From NCBI RefSeq assembly GCF_003610775.1, contig NZ_RAQO01000006.1, positions 62,001 through 126,000 of the forward strand: DNA of 64,000 nucleotides, read 5' to 3'. Positions 1 through 9,115 of this stretch are shown here, piece by piece. The position numbers were made by a program, and so were the translations under genes. The stretch comes from Alginatibacterium sediminis (lineage in GTDB: Bacteria > Pseudomonadota > Gammaproteobacteria > Enterobacterales > Celerinatantimonadaceae). Position 1 is the first letter of the stretch; each line of letters opens with the position of its first letter. The notes beneath the pieces are model-generated. The model saw nothing but the letters and a program-made list of their open reading frames with translations, was not told where the DNA came from and searched no databases.

Positions 1-227
1 TAAATTATATTGCTTGGAAGTCGTTTAATCAAAGGCATTACACCTACGCTAGTGATAATGGGCCTGGTGGAATATTTAAAGAGCCCATATATCGCGATAA
101 GTACATTCAATCCATAACTAAACCTGATTGTTTAAACAAGGTAACATACACATCAGAAACTTACCGTTTAGCGATGCATGAGATATTGCTTAATGATCAG
201 TATTCATACTCCTTAAGTATACGTTAG
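1..227 (+). CDS. C-terminal end of an unidentified protein (truncated by the window start)
   Basis: An open frame runs from the first bases to a TAG at 225-227 and gives about 74 residues ending in YSLSIR. The start lies outside the window. The peptide is hydrophilic, with no membrane segment, and I do not recognise the family. It ends 10 bases before a FAD oxidoreductase gene on the same strand, so it is probably part of the same polysaccharide operon. Confidence 0.55.
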   Translation, partial: NYIAWKSFNQRHYTYASDNGPGGIFKEPIYRDKYIQSITKPDCLNKVTYTSETYRLAMHEILLNDQYSYSLSIR

Positions 228-237
228 AGAGGGTTAA

Positions 238-1338
238 ATGAAGAAAACTATCATAATTGGTGGCGGTTTTTATGGTCTATATATCTCTGAGTTTTTAGCT
301 AAAAACAATCATGAGGTAATTCTCTTTGAAGAGAGGAGTGACTTCATGCAAAGGGCTTCATTAAACAATCAAGCCAGAGTCCATAATGGGTATCATTATC
401 CTAGGAGCACATTAACAGCGCTTAGGTCTAGGATGTCATACCCAATTTTTAAGAACGAGTTCAAAGAAGCTATCTACGATGAGTTCACAAAGTACTATAT
501 GATTGGACAACCTCTAGGCAAGATATCTAACTATCAATTCGAACAGTTTTGCAGACGAATAAAAGCACCACTTAAGGTCGTTGATAACCAGATTCAATCT
601 CTTGTTAATCGACAATATATCTCTGCAATTTATGAAGCCGAGGAAATTGCTTTTGATGCCGTGGTGTTAAAACAAGTAATGATCAGCAGAGCGTTAGAGG
701 CAGGTGTGAAATTACGTGAAAACACTCAAGTATCTAAGGTTGAGAGTCACCACTCTGGGGAACTTGTTGTTATTACAGCTGATGGCGAATCGCACAGTGC
801 TAACCAAGTGTTTAATTGTACCTATTCCAATATAAATGTGATCAACAAAAAATCCAATATAGACTTGATACCATTGCGTCATGAACTAACAGAAATGTGC
901 CTTGTAAAGTTGCCTGAAGAGATAAATCATCTCTCCTTTACTATTATGTGTGGCCCATTTTTTTCGATCATGCCTTTTCCATCAACACCTTATAGCACTT
1001 TGTCTCATGTCCGGTACACTCCACATTTTGATTGGACAGATGCTGATAATACAACACTTATACATTCGAACAAGGTTCTAAATGCTAAGCACTCGTCGAA
1101 TTGGCAGAAAATCATTCAAGATGCCAAGCGCTATATGCCTGTATTAAGCTCTTGTGAATACCAGAGTTCACTTTGGGAAACAAAAACAATTTTACCTGCT
1201 AGCGACCATGATGATAGTCGACCTATTTTGTTCAAACCTAATTATGGTATTGACGGTTATCATTGCCTAATGGGGGGGAAAATTGACAATATCTATGATG
1301 TTATAAAACTGATAGAAGAATACGGTATGGTTGTCTAG
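238..1338 (+). CDS. FAD-dependent oxidoreductase (DAO-like)
   Basis: This 366-residue protein begins with a Rossmann dinucleotide-binding motif, IIIGGGFYGLYISEF, followed by an acidic residue at the end of the second strand (LFEER). That pattern is typical of DAO/GlpA-type flavoproteins. A second nucleotide-fold strand occurs near residue 195 (QVFNCTYSN). The length fits the family. A purine-rich site (AGAGGG) sits 5-6 bases before the ATG. It lies in a sugar locus just before a glycosyltransferase pair, so a role in modifying a nucleotide sugar or lipid-linked sugar is plausible. The substrate cannot be read from sequence. No signal peptide or membrane segment is seen. Confidence 0.75.
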   Translation: MKKTIIIGGGFYGLYISEFLAKNNHEVILFEERSDFMQRASLNNQARVHNGYHYPRSTLTALRSRMSYPIFKNEFKEAIYDEFTKYYMIGQPLGKISNYQFEQFCRRIKAPLKVVDNQIQSLVNRQYISAIYEAEEIAFDAVVLKQVMISRALEAGVKLRENTQVSKVESHHSGELVVITADGESHSANQVFNCTYSNINVINKKSNIDLIPLRHELTEMCLVKLPEEINHLSFTIMCGPFFSIMPFPSTPYSTLSHVRYTPHFDWTDADNTTLIHSNKVLNAKHSSNWQKIIQDAKRYMPVLSSCEYQSSLWETKTILPASDHDDSRPILFKPNYGIDGYHCLMGGKIDNIYDVIKLIEEYGMVV

Positions 1339-1378
1339 TGATAACTATTTTTATTATTGTCTTGGGTAGAACGTTTAT

Positions 1379-2362
1379 ATGAGTTGTCTTAAAAAAATAT
1401 CCTTTGTATCCGTTGTTATTGTCGAAAAAGACATTGAGAACGGTCAGCTTGAAAGTTGTATAGAAAGTACTAGCGTTTATCTCTCTAGTCGATATTCTGA
1501 TTATGAGATTTTGATTATTCAAGAAGGCAGCTCTAATAGTCATCGAGTTATATGGAAGAATTTACTCTTGAACTTGCCTTCAATAAGAGTGATTCAAGTT
1601 TCAAATCAGTTGGATCGCGAGCTTGCCTTTTCTGTAGGTTTAGAGAATGCAATTGGGGATCATGTAGTTCTTATAAATCCTTCAGTCGACCCATTGGAAT
1701 TAATTGAACAAGGTGTAGAAAGGAACGAAGAAGGGTATGATGTTGTGACTGGTGTTAACAGCACACCTAATAGTTCTATTTTCTACAAGATAGTAAGGCC
1801 TCTAATTAACAAAATACTTGTTCTCATCGGTTCTCACCATGAAAAAAACTCAACAGATTTCTATTGTCTTTCAAGGAATGCAGCTAATACGATTACGTTA
1901 GCAAGTAGTAAAAAGTATAATCTACGTGTCAAAATAGGACAGTGCTTCTTCGAAATGACCAGCATTGTATATAGTCAAGGTCAACAATGTAATTATACTC
2001 GCAAGACAGTTTTAAATGCTGTTCCGCTTGCATTTAACATGCTGATATTTAATTCTGTGAAGCCTTTGAAGTACATGGCGGCACTTGGTGCTACAGCAAG
2101 CGCATTTAGCCTTTTATTTGCTTCGTATAGCTTTTTAATGAAGTTTTTTGATAGTGAAACTGTCGAGGGTTGGACCTCAACAATTATGCTGATTTCACTA
2201 CTGTTCACGATCCTCTTTATTATACTGAGCTTTATGGCTGAGTACATGTCACGGATGTTAGATGAAACTAATAAAGGAAGGCCTTACTGGATTGTGAATG
2301 AATTACACAGCAAGGTCATGGTTGACGAAGACCGATATAACGTAATGGAACGCTCGCAATGA
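1379..2362 (+). CDS. GtrB-like membrane glycosyltransferase with an altered DxD site
   Basis: The protein has 327 residues. An N-terminal GT-A-like domain (about 1-200) is followed by two hydrophobic segments near residues 228-250 and 265-285, the layout of GtrB/DPM1-type polyprenyl-phosphate sugar transferases. Such enzymes normally move a sugar onto undecaprenyl phosphate, and a GtrA partner then flips it. Family members usually carry DADLQDPPE, but here the matching stretch reads NPSVDPLE, so the metal-binding DxD is gone. The gene overlaps the next glycosyltransferase by an ATGA junction. A broken GtrA gene lies three genes on. It may be inactive, or it may use a non-canonical site. Confidence 0.65.
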   Translation: MSCLKKISFVSVVIVEKDIENGQLESCIESTSVYLSSRYSDYEILIIQEGSSNSHRVIWKNLLLNLPSIRVIQVSNQLDRELAFSVGLENAIGDHVVLINPSVDPLELIEQGVERNEEGYDVVTGVNSTPNSSIFYKIVRPLINKILVLIGSHHEKNSTDFYCLSRNAANTITLASSKKYNLRVKIGQCFFEMTSIVYSQGQQCNYTRKTVLNAVPLAFNMLIFNSVKPLKYMAALGATASAFSLLFASYSFLMKFFDSETVEGWTSTIMLISLLFTILFIILSFMAEYMSRMLDETNKGRPYWIVNELHSKVMVDEDRYNVMERSQ

Positions 2363-3075
2363 TATTGTACGAAATAGCTATACCTGTTCTCAATGAAGAA
2401 GCAACATTGGAACAACAAATTAATACGGTAATGTGTCGTATAAAGAGTCTAGAGTCTAAGGGACGAAGCATATCTGTAGTTATCGCTGATAATGGTTCGG
2501 TTGATAGAACGAGAGCTATTGCAGAATCACTTGTTGCACAAAACCCTAAATTATTACGGTTTGTCTCTGTAGGGAGAAGGGGAGTCGGGTTAGCCTTAAA
2601 GCAAGCTTGGCGAACGAGCGCAGCCTCCGTTGTTGGCTATATGGATCTGGACTTGGCAACAGATCTAAAGCATTTAGATGAAGTGATCAATTTGTTTGAA
2701 AGCTCCACCGCGAATTTCGTATATGGCACTCGTTTACATCCGGAGTCTGTAGTTATTGGGCGAACTTTAAAACGGGAATTTTCAAGCAGAGTTTTTAATC
2801 TGATCTTAAAGACTTATATCGGTTCCAGGTTTAGTGATGGCATGTGTGGATTTAAATTCCTTCATAAAAGTTATGTCGATGACATTATTCGAAATGGGGC
2901 TAGTAGTGACGGATGGTTTTTTTGTACGGAGTTATTGGTAGTCGCAGAGAGACTGAATTTAAATGTAGCTGAGTTGCCCGTTGCTTGGACGGATGACAGT
3001 GAAAGCAAGGTTAAGATTGTCCCGCTAGCTATTGAGTACTTGAAGGCGATGAGGGTTTTAAAACGCAATGCTTAA
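2359..3075 (+). CDS. Family 2 glycosyltransferase, polyprenyl-phosphate hexose synthase-like
   Basis: This 238-residue protein starts with the GT2 motif IAIPVLNEEATLEQQI and has IADNGSVDRT at about residues 44-53. The DxD region, MDLDLATDLKHL near residue 95, is typical of ALG5/DPM-type enzymes that transfer hexose to dolichyl or undecaprenyl phosphate. A later SDGMCGFKF motif also fits that group. It has no C-terminal membrane segments, unlike the preceding GtrB-like protein. Its start overlaps the upstream stop, so the two are translationally coupled. Unlike its neighbour, its catalytic residues look intact. The sugar donor is unknown. Confidence 0.78.
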   Translation: MILYEIAIPVLNEEATLEQQINTVMCRIKSLESKGRSISVVIADNGSVDRTRAIAESLVAQNPKLLRFVSVGRRGVGLALKQAWRTSAASVVGYMDLDLATDLKHLDEVINLFESSTANFVYGTRLHPESVVIGRTLKREFSSRVFNLILKTYIGSRFSDGMCGFKFLHKSYVDDIIRNGASSDGWFFCTELLVVAERLNLNVAELPVAWTDDSESKVKIVPLAIEYLKAMRVLKRNA

Positions 3076-3952
3076 AGAGATGTGTTTGGGTACAGCGATG
3101 TGGGGCTGGAGTGTAGATGAAGCTGAAGCTCTTAAAATATTAGATATTTTTTATTCAGCCGGTGGTAGATATATCGACACAGCATTTAACTATCCTATTA
3201 ATACGGACCCTCGCAAGCTATCGTTTTCCTCAAAATTGATTTCTTGCTGGTTACGCACCCGCAAAGTTGCTGATCTCAAAGTCATATTCAAGTTCGGAAG
3301 TGTCGATAACAGTTTGGGAACGCCGCCAAATTTGACTGAAAGTTACATCGAATCCATGTATGAGTTTGCCAATAATCGTTTCGGTGGCAATATTTACTCT
3401 ATGATGATTCATTGGGATGACCGCAAGAATCGAAGTGAAATTAGTTCTACGCTAGACAAATTAAAAAATATTAGCTCACAGTTCTCTTTTCGAGTTGGTT
3501 TGTCCGGTATAAAAGAAATATCTCTATATCAAACGGCTTTGGTAGATCTTAAGCTGATAGATATTGATCATCAAGTCAAGCATTCTTTTTTGATGGATGA
3601 CGTGGATTCTTTTTCGTTTTCAAGTTGTCGGTTGTGGGCATATGGAATATCCGGAAGCGGGTTAAAGCTTGATGAGACAGAGTATCGACGTGATAGCTAT
3701 GTGAAATTAGTAAGACCTGCGAGTTTTCATTCCGAGCAGTTTAGACGCGTTAATGTGGATTTAGTACGAGAGTTTATAGAAAATAGTAACTTAGTCGATA
3801 ACTTGTATGAGTATTCGATGCTTGTCAAAGAGAAGGATGAGAGGTTTTTTGGTTATATAGTTGCACCTAGTAGTAGTAATCAAATGAAGAAAATATGTGA
3901 ATTTAGATCTCGTTGGAATAATTGTCTAAGTGTAAACAGTGAGAATAGCTAG
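3068..3952 (+). CDS. Aldo/keto reductase-like protein
   Basis: The 294-residue sequence has the order of an aldo/keto reductase barrel. It has GTAMWGWS at the start, then YIDTAFNYP with the catalytic Asp and Tyr, a Lys in VIFKFGS, and a His in MMIHWDD. All four members of the Asp-Tyr-Lys-His set can therefore be placed. The C-terminal part diverges from well-known members. It overlaps the glycosyltransferase upstream by 8 bases and is in turn overlapped by the start of the GtrA-like remnant. The context suggests reduction of a sugar or sugar nucleotide, but the substrate is not known. Confidence 0.65.
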   Translation: MLKEMCLGTAMWGWSVDEAEALKILDIFYSAGGRYIDTAFNYPINTDPRKLSFSSKLISCWLRTRKVADLKVIFKFGSVDNSLGTPPNLTESYIESMYEFANNRFGGNIYSMMIHWDDRKNRSEISSTLDKLKNISSQFSFRVGLSGIKEISLYQTALVDLKLIDIDHQVKHSFLMDDVDSFSFSSCRLWAYGISGSGLKLDETEYRRDSYVKLVRPASFHSEQFRRVNVDLVREFIENSNLVDNLYEYSMLVKEKDERFFGYIVAPSSSNQMKKICEFRSRWNNCLSVNSENS

Positions 3953-4286
3953 ATTTATTTTCGTTGGTATTTTCAATGGCCTGAATTCCTATTTGTGTTT
4001 TTTAATAGTTAACGGGCTTACAGATAACATTACAATTGCTTTGATTTGTTCTTATAGTTGGGCGATGTTAGTTAGCTATTTTGTTAAATAGAAGCTTTGT
4101 ATTTAAGAACGCACATGGTAGTTTTGGTTTTTTTTGCTCACGAACATCGCAATGCTAGGTTTAAACCGGTTACTGATAGAGTTGTTTTATACCAATCTCG
4201 GCTATCCTATTCCTATAGCGCAAGTTCTTAGTATGGTTATTATTAGTTGCTTTAGCTTTTTTATTTACAAATTCATATTTAAGTAA
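3939..4286 (+). pseudogene. GtrA-like flippase, broken by two frameshifts
   Basis: A GTG at 3939 begins a frame reading RFIFVGIFNGLNSYL and ending SYFVK at a TAG (4089-4091). Shifting one base at the AAA run (4086-4088) gives NRSFVFKNAHGSFGFF. Shifting back at the T run (4128-4135) restores the first frame, LTNIAMLGLNRLLIELF, through to TAA at 4284-4286. Joined, this is about 115 residues with four hydrophobic segments and the SY(F)xNRxFVF signature of GtrA proteins, which flip polyprenyl-phosphate sugars. The two shifts cancel and both lie in homopolymers, so assembly error is possible. No gene is seen in the remaining stretch to 4450. Confidence 0.75.
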
Positions 4287-4450
4287 TCGCTTTACTAATG
4301 TGATTTATCGATAGGAACTCAAAGCCTTTGAACTTAACCGTGTTGTATGAGCGGTGTTATGTATACGGAAAACTGACTTTTAGTCGTTATGCTTGTAATC
4401 GTAGTGTTGACTGTCTAAAGCCTGTTTAATTTAACTTTTAACGGAATTGT

Positions 4451-5641
4451 ATGAATAATTTATTGTCGCTAATTGGTAGAAAAAATGAGCTTTTCTCTGA
4501 TGATATTGAACGTTCGAATAGCGCATTGGCTCGGATTGTATTTGAATCAAGGTTTCTTGTTCTCGGTGGTGCTGGCTCTATTGGGCAAGCTGTAACGAAA
4601 GAAGTGTTCAAACGTAATCCTAAGAAGCTGCATGTTGTTGATATTAGCGAAAACAACATGGTGGAACTCGTTCGCGACATTCGCAGTTCGTTTGGATATA
4701 TTGCCGGTGATTTCCAAACTTTCGCGTTAGATATTGGCTCTACCGAATACGATGCTTTTATCAAGGCCGATGGTCGATACGATTATGTTTTAAATCTCTC
4801 GGCACTCAAGCATGTACGCAGTGAAAAAGATCCATTTACACTGATGCGAATGATAGATGTGAATGTATTCAACACAGATAAAACCATTCAACAGTCTATC
4901 GACTCAGGGGCAAAGAAGTACTTCTGTGTTTCAACCGATAAGGCCGCGAATCCAGTAAATATGATGGGAGCATCGAAACGTATCATGGAAATGTTCTTGA
5001 TGCGTAGAAGCGAACAAATGGCGATTTCAACAGCGAGGTTTGCGAATGTAGCGTTCTCAGACGGTTCACTACTACATGGATTTAACCAACGAATTCAAAA
5101 GAACCAGCCAATTGTCGCCCCAAATGATATCAAGCGTTACTTTGTGACACCGCAAGAGTCAGGTGAACTGTGCTTAATGTCATGTGTGTTTGGTGAAAAT
5201 CGCGATATATTTTTTCCAAAGCTAAGTGAGGCTCTACATCTGATTTCCTTTGCAGATATTGCGGTAAAATACCTTGAGCAAAGTGGCTTTGAACCCTTCT
5301 TATGCCAAAGTGAAGATGAAGCTCGTGAATTAGTGAAAACACTTCCTGCACAAGGTAAATGGCCATGCCTCTTTACATCAAGCGATACCACCGGTGAAAA
5401 AGACTTTGAAGAGTTTTTTACTGATAATGAGGTGCTTGATATGAGTCGGTTTGAAAACTTGGGTATCATCAAAAACGAAGCGCTATACCAACAAGAATTG
5501 TTAAAGATGTTCGAACAAAAAATTGGTCAAATGAAATCTAATCTGGAATGGTCTAAAGAAGACTTGGTGGCTCTCTTTTTCACCATGCTCCCTGATTTTG
5601 GCCACAAAGAGACTGGTAAGTACCTTGATAGTAAGATGTAG
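4451..5641 (+). CDS. legB: LegB-type NDP-GlcNAc 4,6-dehydratase
   Basis: This 396-residue extended SDR enzyme matches LegB, which removes water from an NDP-N-acetylglucosamine (GDP-linked in Campylobacter) to give the 4-keto-6-deoxy sugar at the start of legionaminic acid synthesis. The dinucleotide site is FLVLGGAGSIGQAV near residue 35. A conserved NLSALKHVRSEKDPF motif follows near residue 117, with CVSTDKAANPVNMMGASK near 157-174. In this dehydratase group the catalytic Tyr is replaced by Met in the MMGASK motif. It heads a same-strand run of eight more nonulosonic acid genes. Confidence 0.85.
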   Translation: MNNLLSLIGRKNELFSDDIERSNSALARIVFESRFLVLGGAGSIGQAVTKEVFKRNPKKLHVVDISENNMVELVRDIRSSFGYIAGDFQTFALDIGSTEYDAFIKADGRYDYVLNLSALKHVRSEKDPFTLMRMIDVNVFNTDKTIQQSIDSGAKKYFCVSTDKAANPVNMMGASKRIMEMFLMRRSEQMAISTARFANVAFSDGSLLHGFNQRIQKNQPIVAPNDIKRYFVTPQESGELCLMSCVFGENRDIFFPKLSEALHLISFADIAVKYLEQSGFEPFLCQSEDEARELVKTLPAQGKWPCLFTSSDTTGEKDFEEFFTDNEVLDMSRFENLGIIKNEALYQQELLKMFEQKIGQMKSNLEWSKEDLVALFFTMLPDFGHKETGKYLDSKM

Positions 5642-5693
5642 TAAAGCGCGCATTATTGAAATAGCTATCCCATATAAAATAGAGAAATAAACC

Positions 5694-6839
5694 ATGAGTC
5701 AGCCATCAATCATTAAGTTTGTTCGCGATGTATACCAAACAAATGATTTCATTCCATTGCATGCACCAACATTTGATGGCAATGAGCAAAAGTATGTACT
5801 AGAAACGATTAAAAGTACGTTTGTATCTAGCGTCGGTAAATTTGTTGACGACTTTGAAAAAGCAGTTGAGACTTATACAGGGACTGAAAAAGCTGTTGCT
5901 ACAGTCAATGGTACAGCAGCACTTCATGCTGCGCTATATATGGGCGGTGTTGAACGAGGTGATTTCGTTATTACTCAGGCTCTTACTTTCGTGGCAACTT
6001 GTAACGCTTTGTACCATATGGGGGCTGAGCCAATTTTTGTTGATGTTTCTCCTGTTAGTTTAGGTCTTTGTCCCAAAGCTGTTGATGAGTATTTAACTCA
6101 ACATGCGCATGTAACTGAGGCAGGCTGCATACATAAACAAACGAAGAGACGGATTCGTGCTGTTGTTCCTATGCATACTTTCGGGCACCCTGTAGAACTG
6201 GATGAGCTGATTGTAGTCTGTAGCAAGTGGAATTTGACCTTAGTTGAAGATGCTGCTGAAAGCTTGGGCTCATTTTATAAAGGCAAACACACAGGCACAT
6301 TAGGCAAATTCTCAGCCTTAAGTTTTAATGGGAATAAGATCATCACCACTGGTGGAGGTGGGATGGTTTTATGCAAAACGGAAAAGCTGGGCGCTCGGAC
6401 CAAACACGTTACGACAACTGCTAAGGTTCCACATCCTTATGAATTTTTTCACGATGAACCCGGCTTTAATTATCGAATGCCAAATCTGAATGCAGCATTA
6501 GGTTGTGCTCAAATGGAAGTTCTTGAGCAATACTTAGAAGCCAAGCGAGTTTTGGCAAACCGTTACCAAGAGTTCTTTGATAAAAGTGACTATCAATTTA
6601 TGATTGAACCTGAATACGCGAAGTCGAACTACTGGCTTAATGCTGTAATTTGTCCATCCGTAGAAGCCCGTGATGAATTGCTAAAGCAAGGGAATGATAC
6701 TGGTGTAATGATACGACCAATCTGGCAGCTGATGCATCGCTTACCTATGTTCAAAAACGCACCTCGAGGTGACTTAACTCAGTCGGAGCATATTGAAGCC
6801 CACTTGATTAACTTACCAAGTAGTCCCATTGCTCCTTAA
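5694..6839 (+). CDS. legC: LegC-type PLP-dependent aminotransferase
   Basis: The 381-residue protein is a DegT/DnrJ/EryC1-type aminotransferase and best fits LegC, which aminates C4 of the LegB product. Visible features are TVNGTAALHAAL near residue 82, VEDAAESLGSFYKGKHTG near 187-204, and the PLP-lysine region LSFNGNKIITTGGGG near 216. The C-terminal part RPIWQLMHRLPMF is typical of this family. It lies 52 bases after legB with a purine-rich leader (AGAGAAATAAACC). The protein ends at NLPSSPIAP. Confidence 0.86.
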   Translation: MSQPSIIKFVRDVYQTNDFIPLHAPTFDGNEQKYVLETIKSTFVSSVGKFVDDFEKAVETYTGTEKAVATVNGTAALHAALYMGGVERGDFVITQALTFVATCNALYHMGAEPIFVDVSPVSLGLCPKAVDEYLTQHAHVTEAGCIHKQTKRRIRAVVPMHTFGHPVELDELIVVCSKWNLTLVEDAAESLGSFYKGKHTGTLGKFSALSFNGNKIITTGGGGMVLCKTEKLGARTKHVTTTAKVPHPYEFFHDEPGFNYRMPNLNAALGCAQMEVLEQYLEAKRVLANRYQEFFDKSDYQFMIEPEYAKSNYWLNAVICPSVEARDELLKQGNDTGVMIRPIWQLMHRLPMFKNAPRGDLTQSEHIEAHLINLPSSPIAP

Positions 6840-6881
6840 TGGTGTGTCAAATAAATACTCATTCCGGATGACTGACTTAAT

Positions 6882-8036
6882 ATGAGCAAAAAAATTGCGG
6901 TTTTTACTGGCACCAGAGCAGAGTATGGTTTGCTCTTTTGGCTTTTAAAAGACATTCAAAATGATCCAGAACTCCAATTGCAATTATTAGTCACTGGTAT
7001 GCATTTATCGCCAGAGTTTGGAGCAACCTACCAACAGATAGAAGCTGATGGTTTTGTTATCGATGAAAGAATAGAAATTCTTCTTTCGTCGGATTCTGCA
7101 GTAGGAATAGCCAAAAGCATGGGGCTTGGAGTGTTAGGGTTCTCTGATGCACTTGCACGCTTGCAACCGGATGTGCTGGTTATCCTTGGTGACCGTTTTG
7201 AAGCATTGGCTGCAGCTCAAACGGCAATGATCATGCGTATTCCAATCGTTCATTTACATGGTGGAGAGATTACCGAGGGTGCATATGACGATGCAATACG
7301 ACATGCAATTACTAAACTTAGTTACTTGCATGCTACGTCTACTGAAGAATATCGCAAACGCGTTATTCAGCTAGGGGAAGATCCCAACCGTGTCAAAAAT
7401 GTTGGGGCAGTTGGTCTAGATCATTTAAGTCGTGCAAACTTTTTGAGCATTAACGAACTATCAGAAACACTTGAATTTACACTCGAACGTGATTTCTTTG
7501 TTGTGACTTACCATCCTGTGACATTAGGAAATGAAGTTCCTTTGGATAGTTTTCAGAGTCTTCTTGATGCCTTAGATGACTTCCCCGAATACCAAGTTAT
7601 TATAACGTATCCTAATGCGGATGATGGTGGGAGAAGTATTATCCAGCTACTTGAACAATACGCGCACAGAAATCCCAAGCGAGTTTTAGCAGTTGCATCC
7701 CTTGGGCAAGTTCGATATCTAAGCGCTGTAAGCCATGCGACGGCAGTGATTGGAAACTCTTCTAGCGGAATTATCGAGGTACCTTCGTTTAACATACCAA
7801 CGGTCAATATTGGTGAGAGACAAAAAGGCCGTTTGGCAGCAAAAAGTGTCATCGACTGTAATGCTGATAGAGAAGCCATTGCAGATGCGATTTCTGTAGC
7901 AGTCTCGAAAAACTATAAAGCTAGCGGAAGTATAGTAGAAAACCCCTACGGCAAAGGCGATGCGAGTTCGCAAATAATATCGATGATAAAAGAACTCGAT
8001 TTTACGCCAAGTAAACAATTTTACGATTTAGAGTAA
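6882..8036 (+). CDS. legG: LegG/NeuC-type hydrolysing UDP/GDP-sugar 2-epimerase
   Basis: The 384-residue protein is a NeuC-family 2-epimerase with a GT-B fold. It removes the nucleotide and inverts C2, here predicted to give 2,4-diacetamido-2,4,6-trideoxymannose. Motifs include AVFTGTRAEYGLLFWLL at the start, LGDRFEALAAA near residue 102, HLHGGEITEGAYDD near 123, TYHPVT near 209 and the nucleotide-binding GNSSSGIIEVPSF near 289. All of these fit active NeuC/LegG. It sits between LegC and the synthase LegI, the normal order for this pathway. Confidence 0.88.
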   Translation: MSKKIAVFTGTRAEYGLLFWLLKDIQNDPELQLQLLVTGMHLSPEFGATYQQIEADGFVIDERIEILLSSDSAVGIAKSMGLGVLGFSDALARLQPDVLVILGDRFEALAAAQTAMIMRIPIVHLHGGEITEGAYDDAIRHAITKLSYLHATSTEEYRKRVIQLGEDPNRVKNVGAVGLDHLSRANFLSINELSETLEFTLERDFFVVTYHPVTLGNEVPLDSFQSLLDALDDFPEYQVIITYPNADDGGRSIIQLLEQYAHRNPKRVLAVASLGQVRYLSAVSHATAVIGNSSSGIIEVPSFNIPTVNIGERQKGRLAAKSVIDCNADREAIADAISVAVSKNYKASGSIVENPYGKGDASSQIISMIKELDFTPSKQFYDLE

Positions 8037-8041
8037 ATATA

Positions 8042-9115
8042 ATGACCTTAATTATTGCAGAAGCTGGTGTGAACCATAACGGAAACGAAAAGACAGCGTT
8101 CGCCTTGATTGATGCTGCAAGAGAAGCTGGAGCCGATATTATCAAGTTTCAAACGTTTAAAGCAAAAAACCTAGCTTCGGAAACTGCAGAGCAAGCAGAC
8201 TACCAAGTCGCTAATACTCAAAAACAAGAGACGCAATTATCGATGCTTAAGCGTTTGGAGCTTTCTTATGAATTTCACCACCAACTTGTTAAGCATTGTG
8301 AGTCAATTGGTATCGAGTTTTTGTCGACCGCTTTTGACTCTGAAAGCCTAAATTTTTTGGTGAATGATTTAGGTCTAAATCGATTAAAAATACCTTCAGG
8401 AGAGATCACTAACGCACCATTAGTGTTAGAGCACGCTCGCACAAATTGCAATTTAATAGTTTCTACTGGGATGGCTACATTGGCCGAAGTCGAAGCTGTA
8501 CTAGGAGTTATAGCTTTTGGATACACCACCGATAAAACGGAAAAGCCATGTGAAATAGCTTTTCAGCAAGCTTATGCCTCTAAAGAGGGGCAGAAAGCTT
8601 TAAAAGAAAAAGTGACTATCCTACACTGTACCACGGAATATCCAGCTCCAATGCCTGAGATAAATCTTAGAGCGATGGATACTCTTGGGAAAGCATTTGA
8701 GTTACCAGCGGGATATTCAGACCATAGCGAAGGTATAGTTATCCCTATAGCAGCAGTAGCTCGAGGAGCTGTAATCATAGAAAAACACTTTACACTGGAT
8801 CGCAATATGGAAGGTCCAGACCATAAAGCATCACTCGATCCGAATGAGCTTTCTTCGATGATACGCGCTATACGGCAAGTTGAAGTTGCTTTGGGTACTG
8901 GAGTAAAAAGCCCAACGGTTTCGGAAGCGAAAAATATAGTTGTGGCTCGCAAAAGTTTAGTTGCTAAGCAGCCCATAAAAGCTGGTGAAGTTTTTAACAA
9001 GAGTAATGTAGCAATTATGCGTCCTGGTTCCGGAATGACACCCTCCTTATTTTGGAGTTTGATGAATCAGAAATCTACGAAATCATACCAGTCTGGTGAG
9101 TTGATAATTGAGTAA
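8042..9115 (+). CDS. legI: LegI/NeuB-type nonulosonic acid synthase
   Basis: This 357-residue NeuB-family enzyme would condense phosphoenolpyruvate with the six-carbon intermediate to make a legionaminic-acid-type nine-carbon sugar. The N-terminal TIM barrel shows IAEAGVNHNG at residues 4-14, IIKFQTFKA near 34-42, LKIPSGEITN near 115-124, ILHCTTEYPAP near 193-203 and YSDHSEG near 224. A C-terminal SAF (antifreeze-like) domain is seen at about 295-357, with ARKSLVAKQPIKAGE. It starts 5 bases after the legG stop, and its end overlaps legH. Confidence 0.9.
   Translation: MTLIIAEAGVNHNGNEKTAFALIDAAREAGADIIKFQTFKAKNLASETAEQADYQVANTQKQETQLSMLKRLELSYEFHHQLVKHCESIGIEFLSTAFDSESLNFLVNDLGLNRLKIPSGEITNAPLVLEHARTNCNLIVSTGMATLAEVEAVLGVIAFGYTTDKTEKPCEIAFQQAYASKEGQKALKEKVTILHCTTEYPAPMPEINLRAMDTLGKAFELPAGYSDHSEGIVIPIAAVARGAVIIEKHFTLDRNMEGPDHKASLDPNELSSMIRAIRQVEVALGTGVKSPTVSEAKNIVVARKSLVAKQPIKAGEVFNKSNVAIMRPGSGMTPSLFWSLMNQKSTKSYQSGELIIE

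Noticed and set aside
3939-4091. Short membrane protein of 50 residues
   Set aside because: It is the first part of the GtrA-like sequence that continues in other frames, so it was annotated as a pseudogene instead.
8572-9000. 142-residue open frame antisense to legI
   Set aside because: It lies wholly inside a well-supported gene, has no start signal, and shows no recognisable domain.
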